In this document: positions 4,304 through 6,010 of the stretch, piece by piece
Numbering within the stretch: the stretch's first letter is position 1
Layout of the letters: the number at the start of each line of letters is the position of its first letter
From: CAYPKG01 sp964411275
GTDB lineage: Bacteria; Bacillota; Clostridia; Christensenellales; CAG-138
Length of the DNA: 6,010 bases
Direction of reading: 5' to 3'
Assembly: GCA_964411275.1 (NCBI GenBank)
Contig: CAYPKG010000074.1
Span: 1-6,010, forward strand
Position numbers and translations under genes: made by a program
Notes under the pieces: generated by a model
Database searches by the model: none
The model's input: only the letters and a program-made list of their open reading frames with translations
What the model was told of the DNA's origin: nothing

Positions 4304-5701
4304 TTAATACGCGACAATGTAAGTCGGATCCACATAATACGTGGTGCCTTTGTACCTGACCATGGCCGCGCCATTGCTGGCCAAGCCCCGGTACTCGAGA
4401 CGTGTTTCATCGTCCACCAACGGCTCATCTGCTTCAGGTTCGCTGCTGTAGCGCATCGCCCGGGAAGCGTCATTCCAAAGGGTGATGTACCCCCTCTTCG
4501 CCCTGACGTCGGAACCGTAGGAATAATACCCATCATAATAATGGGAGCTGTTCCGGCTCATGGACAGGTCGCTCTGCCGGATGTACATTGTCCTGTCTCT
4601 ATAGTCAATCCTTGCCCAGGTGCCGTTATACGCTTCACAGTACACAGACTCGTTATAGCTGAAATACCCCAGCAGATAGGAGGAGCTGGCCGTGGGCCTG
4701 CTGTAGGCGGGGGTGTTGTTGGCGGTGGGATATACATAGAACCCTGCGGTTATATAGCCTGCGCCGCTGCCCGAGGAGATCAAGTTCTCGGTGAGCACGT
4801 AGCCCGTGCGCCCTTCAAACACGATCTGGGTCCAGTCGCCGATGGTGCCGGTGCGGGTGGCGCTTTCGCCCATTCTCAGGTAACCCAGAGAGTTGCTGGT
4901 GGTATAGGGGCTGGAGTACACCCGAATGGTGGCGTTGGCGTAAATGGTGCCGGTGGTGTTATGAATGCCGCTGGAACTGCCGATTGACAGGGAGGACGTA
5001 GGAATATAGCCCTTGAGCGCGCCATATTGCACATACGTCCAGGCAGTGCTGGCAGTGCCCAGATACTGCACTCTCTCGCCTGCGTTGATGTATGCTATCT
5101 GCCTGCTGTCGGAGCCGGGGCTGGAGCGCAGCGCAACGGCATACGCGGTGTAGTGGGAAGTGCCGCCGGTTACGTTGGTGCCGCTGCCTCCGGAATAGGA
5201 CACATACTGGCTGGAAATATACGCGGTCTGGCCGTTATAGGTCACCTGGGTCCAGCTGCCGGAAACCCCCAGATACGGCAACGTCTGTCCGGAAGTCACC
5301 TGCCCAAGCTTGCTGTATTTCGTGCCTGCGCCGGAACGGATGTTTACGCCGTTGGCGGTAACGGTGACGACCGAGCCTGTGGCAGAGGAGCTGCCGGAGC
5401 TTGAAGAACCGCTGCCTCCCACAGGCGCGGTGGTTGTGAGATACTTCGTAAATGCGTATGCGGTTTTTCCATTATAGTTGATCTTGGTCCAGGACCCGCT
5501 GGTCCCCAGCTTTTCAGCCCCTTCCCCGGTATTCAGGGAGCCGATGACGCCATGCTTCGTGCCGGCGCCGGAGCGGACGTTGATTGGCGTGGTGGCGTAC
5601 ACGGTGGTTGCCGCCAGCGCCGGGGCGCACAGCGCCAGCATCATCACCAGCGCCAATGCCAGGGTCACCAGCCGCGCTGCAATGCGGTTACGTTTGTACA
5701 T
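4304..5701 (-). CDS. Secreted protein with five to six bacterial SH3 (SH3b) modules
   Basis: The 465-residue exported protein begins with a Sec signal peptide: a basic start (MYKRNRIAAR), a hydrophobic stretch at 11-27, and cleavage probably after ALA30. Four clear SH3b modules follow at about 34-89, 111-168, 185-240 and 252-308. The first two share NVRSGAGTK/NIRSGAGTK, LG.SGSWT and NG.TAY. A fifth, looser module lies at about 320-379 and a degenerate sixth at about 398-464. A Gly/Ser-rich linker (94-110) separates modules 1 and 2, and a Tyr/Ser-rich linker (384-397) precedes the last. No catalytic domain, LPXTG motif or transmembrane anchor is visible. SH3b modules usually bind peptidoglycan, so a cell-wall-bound scaffold or receptor is likely; the ligand is unknown. 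A strong AAGGAGGG site lies about 7 bases before ATG 5701. The gene has its own promoter and converges on rsfS. Confidence 0.92.
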   Translation of the reverse strand: MYKRNRIAARLVTLALALVMMLALCAPALAATTVYATTPINVRSGAGTKHGVIGSLNTGEGAEKLGTSGSWTKINYNGKTAYAFTKYLTTTAPVGGSGSSSSGSSSATGSVVTVTANGVNIRSGAGTKYSKLGQVTSGQTLPYLGVSGSWTQVTYNGQTAYISSQYVSYSGGSGTNVTGGTSHYTAYAVALRSSPGSDSRQIAYINAGERVQYLGTASTAWTYVQYGALKGYIPTSSLSIGSSSGIHNTTGTIYANATIRVYSSPYTTSNSLGYLRMGESATRTGTIGDWTQIVFEGRTGYVLTENLISSGSGAGYITAGFYVYPTANNTPAYSRPTASSSYLLGYFSYNESVYCEAYNGTWARIDYRDRTMYIRQSDLSMSRNSSHYYDGYYSYGSDVRAKRGYITLWNDASRAMRYSSEPEADEPLVDDETRLEYRGLASNGAAMVRYKGTTYYVDPTYIVAY

Positions 5702-5772
5702 CTTTTTCCCTCCTTGCGGTTAAGCGTTTCAAATATGTTGGATTGCGAAGAACTTCCCTTTCGCCATGTTTT

Positions 5773-5781
5773 ATTATAGCA
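5773..5781 (-). promoter_or_regulatory. Extended -10 promoter of the SH3 protein gene
   Basis: The minus strand reads TGCTATAAT, a perfect extended -10 element, about 72 bases ahead of the ATG at 5701. No good -35 sits 16-18 bases upstream; the TG extension may compensate. Confidence 0.7.
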
Positions 5782-5785
5782 TATT

Positions 5786-5806
5786 TGACAGGGAAAAGCC
5801 CTGCCA
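5786..5806. promoter_or_regulatory. Imperfect inverted repeat across the -35 region of the SH3 gene
   Basis: TGACAGGG and CCCTGCCA pair at seven of eight positions around AAAAG, with one A/C mismatch. The repeat lies just upstream of the extended -10 element and takes the place of a -35 box, a typical position for a repressor or activator site. The regulator is unknown. Confidence 0.35.
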
Positions 5807-5910
5807 TGCGATATTTTACGTTTCGTTCATATTTGGTCATAGTTCCTTAACCGAAACGAAATATGGCGGCCGCACCCCTTTCAGATCGCGTGAATCACTG
5901 AAAAAGCAAA

Positions 5911-5935
5911 CAGGGGGCCGGTTTTCGGCCCCCTG
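5911..5935 (-). terminator. Terminator of the gene entering from the right edge
   Basis: CAGGGGGCCG and CGGCCCCCTG form a perfect 10-bp GC-rich stem with a 5-base loop. On the minus strand it is followed by TTTGCTTTTT, so it stops the gene ending at 5963 before the SH3 promoter. On the plus strand CTTTTG follows, a weaker T-tract. Confidence 0.85.
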
Positions 5936-5962
5936 CTTTTGTGCGGATGGGATGTGCGTTAT

Positions 5963-6010
5963 TTACGCACGAACCTTCTTGGAAATGACCACGCCGGCCA
6001 GAGCCACGAT
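5963..6010 (-). CDS. C-terminal end of an unidentified protein, partial
   Basis: Only the last 15 residues, IVALAGVVISKKVRA, are in the window, with TAA at 5963-5965. A hydrophobic run followed by SKKVRA resembles the end of a membrane-anchored or sortase-sorted surface protein, where a final helix meets a short positive tail. The LPXTG-type motif would lie outside the window, so the class is a guess. The frame is supported by the stop codon and by the terminator 28 bases further on. A 6-bp inverted repeat (GTGCGT/ACGCAC, 5954-5970) spans the stop. Confidence 0.6.
   Translation of the reverse strand: MVALAGVVISKKVRA

Noticed and set aside
4145..4987. Plus-strand frame of 280 residues antisense to the SH3 gene
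   Set aside because: It starts inside rsfS, crosses the terminator and reads the complement of the SH3b gene, with no recognisable motif.
5612..5701. Lipoprotein signal at LALC in the SH3 protein
   Set aside because: The residue before Cys is Leu, not Gly/Ala/Ser, and an ordinary ALA cleavage site lies six residues further on.

Overview
The window looks like a chromosomal segment of a Gram-positive, anaerobic Clostridia-type bacterium (Bacillota). The grounds are a fused NadD-YqeK protein next to rsfS, strong AGGAGG-type ribosome binding sites, GC-rich genes separated by AT-rich spacers, a secreted bacterial-SH3 protein, and a microprotein ending in PVQDADDL, a tail I recall from clostridial small proteins. 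No species can be named from the sequence alone. I see no phage, insertion sequence, CRISPR array, tRNA or rRNA.

Layout from left to right. (1) Positions 1-720, minus strand: the first 240 residues of a neurotransmitter:sodium symporter (NSS/LeuT fold), running off the left edge. (2) 721-1126: an AT-rich, apparently non-coding spacer with a palindromic TATAAT core and an inverted repeat just ahead of the transporter's ribosome binding site. (3) 1127-1166: a strong A-tract/T-tract terminator. (4) 1170-1531, minus strand: two overlapping microgenes, a Gln/Asn-rich protein with five 18-bp tandem repeats and a 43-residue protein starting at a TAATG overlap. (5) 1662-2501, minus strand: a four-helix membrane protein whose cytoplasmic part resembles a degenerate Mrr-type nuclease fold; it probably starts at TTG. 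(6) A divergent promoter region with a perfect 16-bp palindrome. (7) 2671-4211, plus strand: nadD-yqeK fusion and rsfS, closed by a hairpin terminator. (8) 4304-5701, minus strand, convergent to rsfS: a secreted multi-SH3b protein with its own extended -10 promoter. (9) 5963-6010, minus strand: the last 15 residues of a protein with a membrane/positive-tail C-terminus, followed by its own terminator.

How the genes fit together: the plus-strand pair is a housekeeping unit. It covers NAD synthesis, probable Ap4A breakdown by the fused HD domain, and ribosome silencing by RsfS, a grouping common in Firmicutes. The minus-strand genes belong to membrane transport and the cell surface and appear to be independent transcription units.

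The observations most worth a second look are the Mrr-like membrane protein, the overlapping microgene pair, the apparently shortened loop in the YqeK half of the fusion, and the hairpin plus three-codon leader ORF ahead of nadD. None of them amounts to clear evidence for a new multi-gene system.
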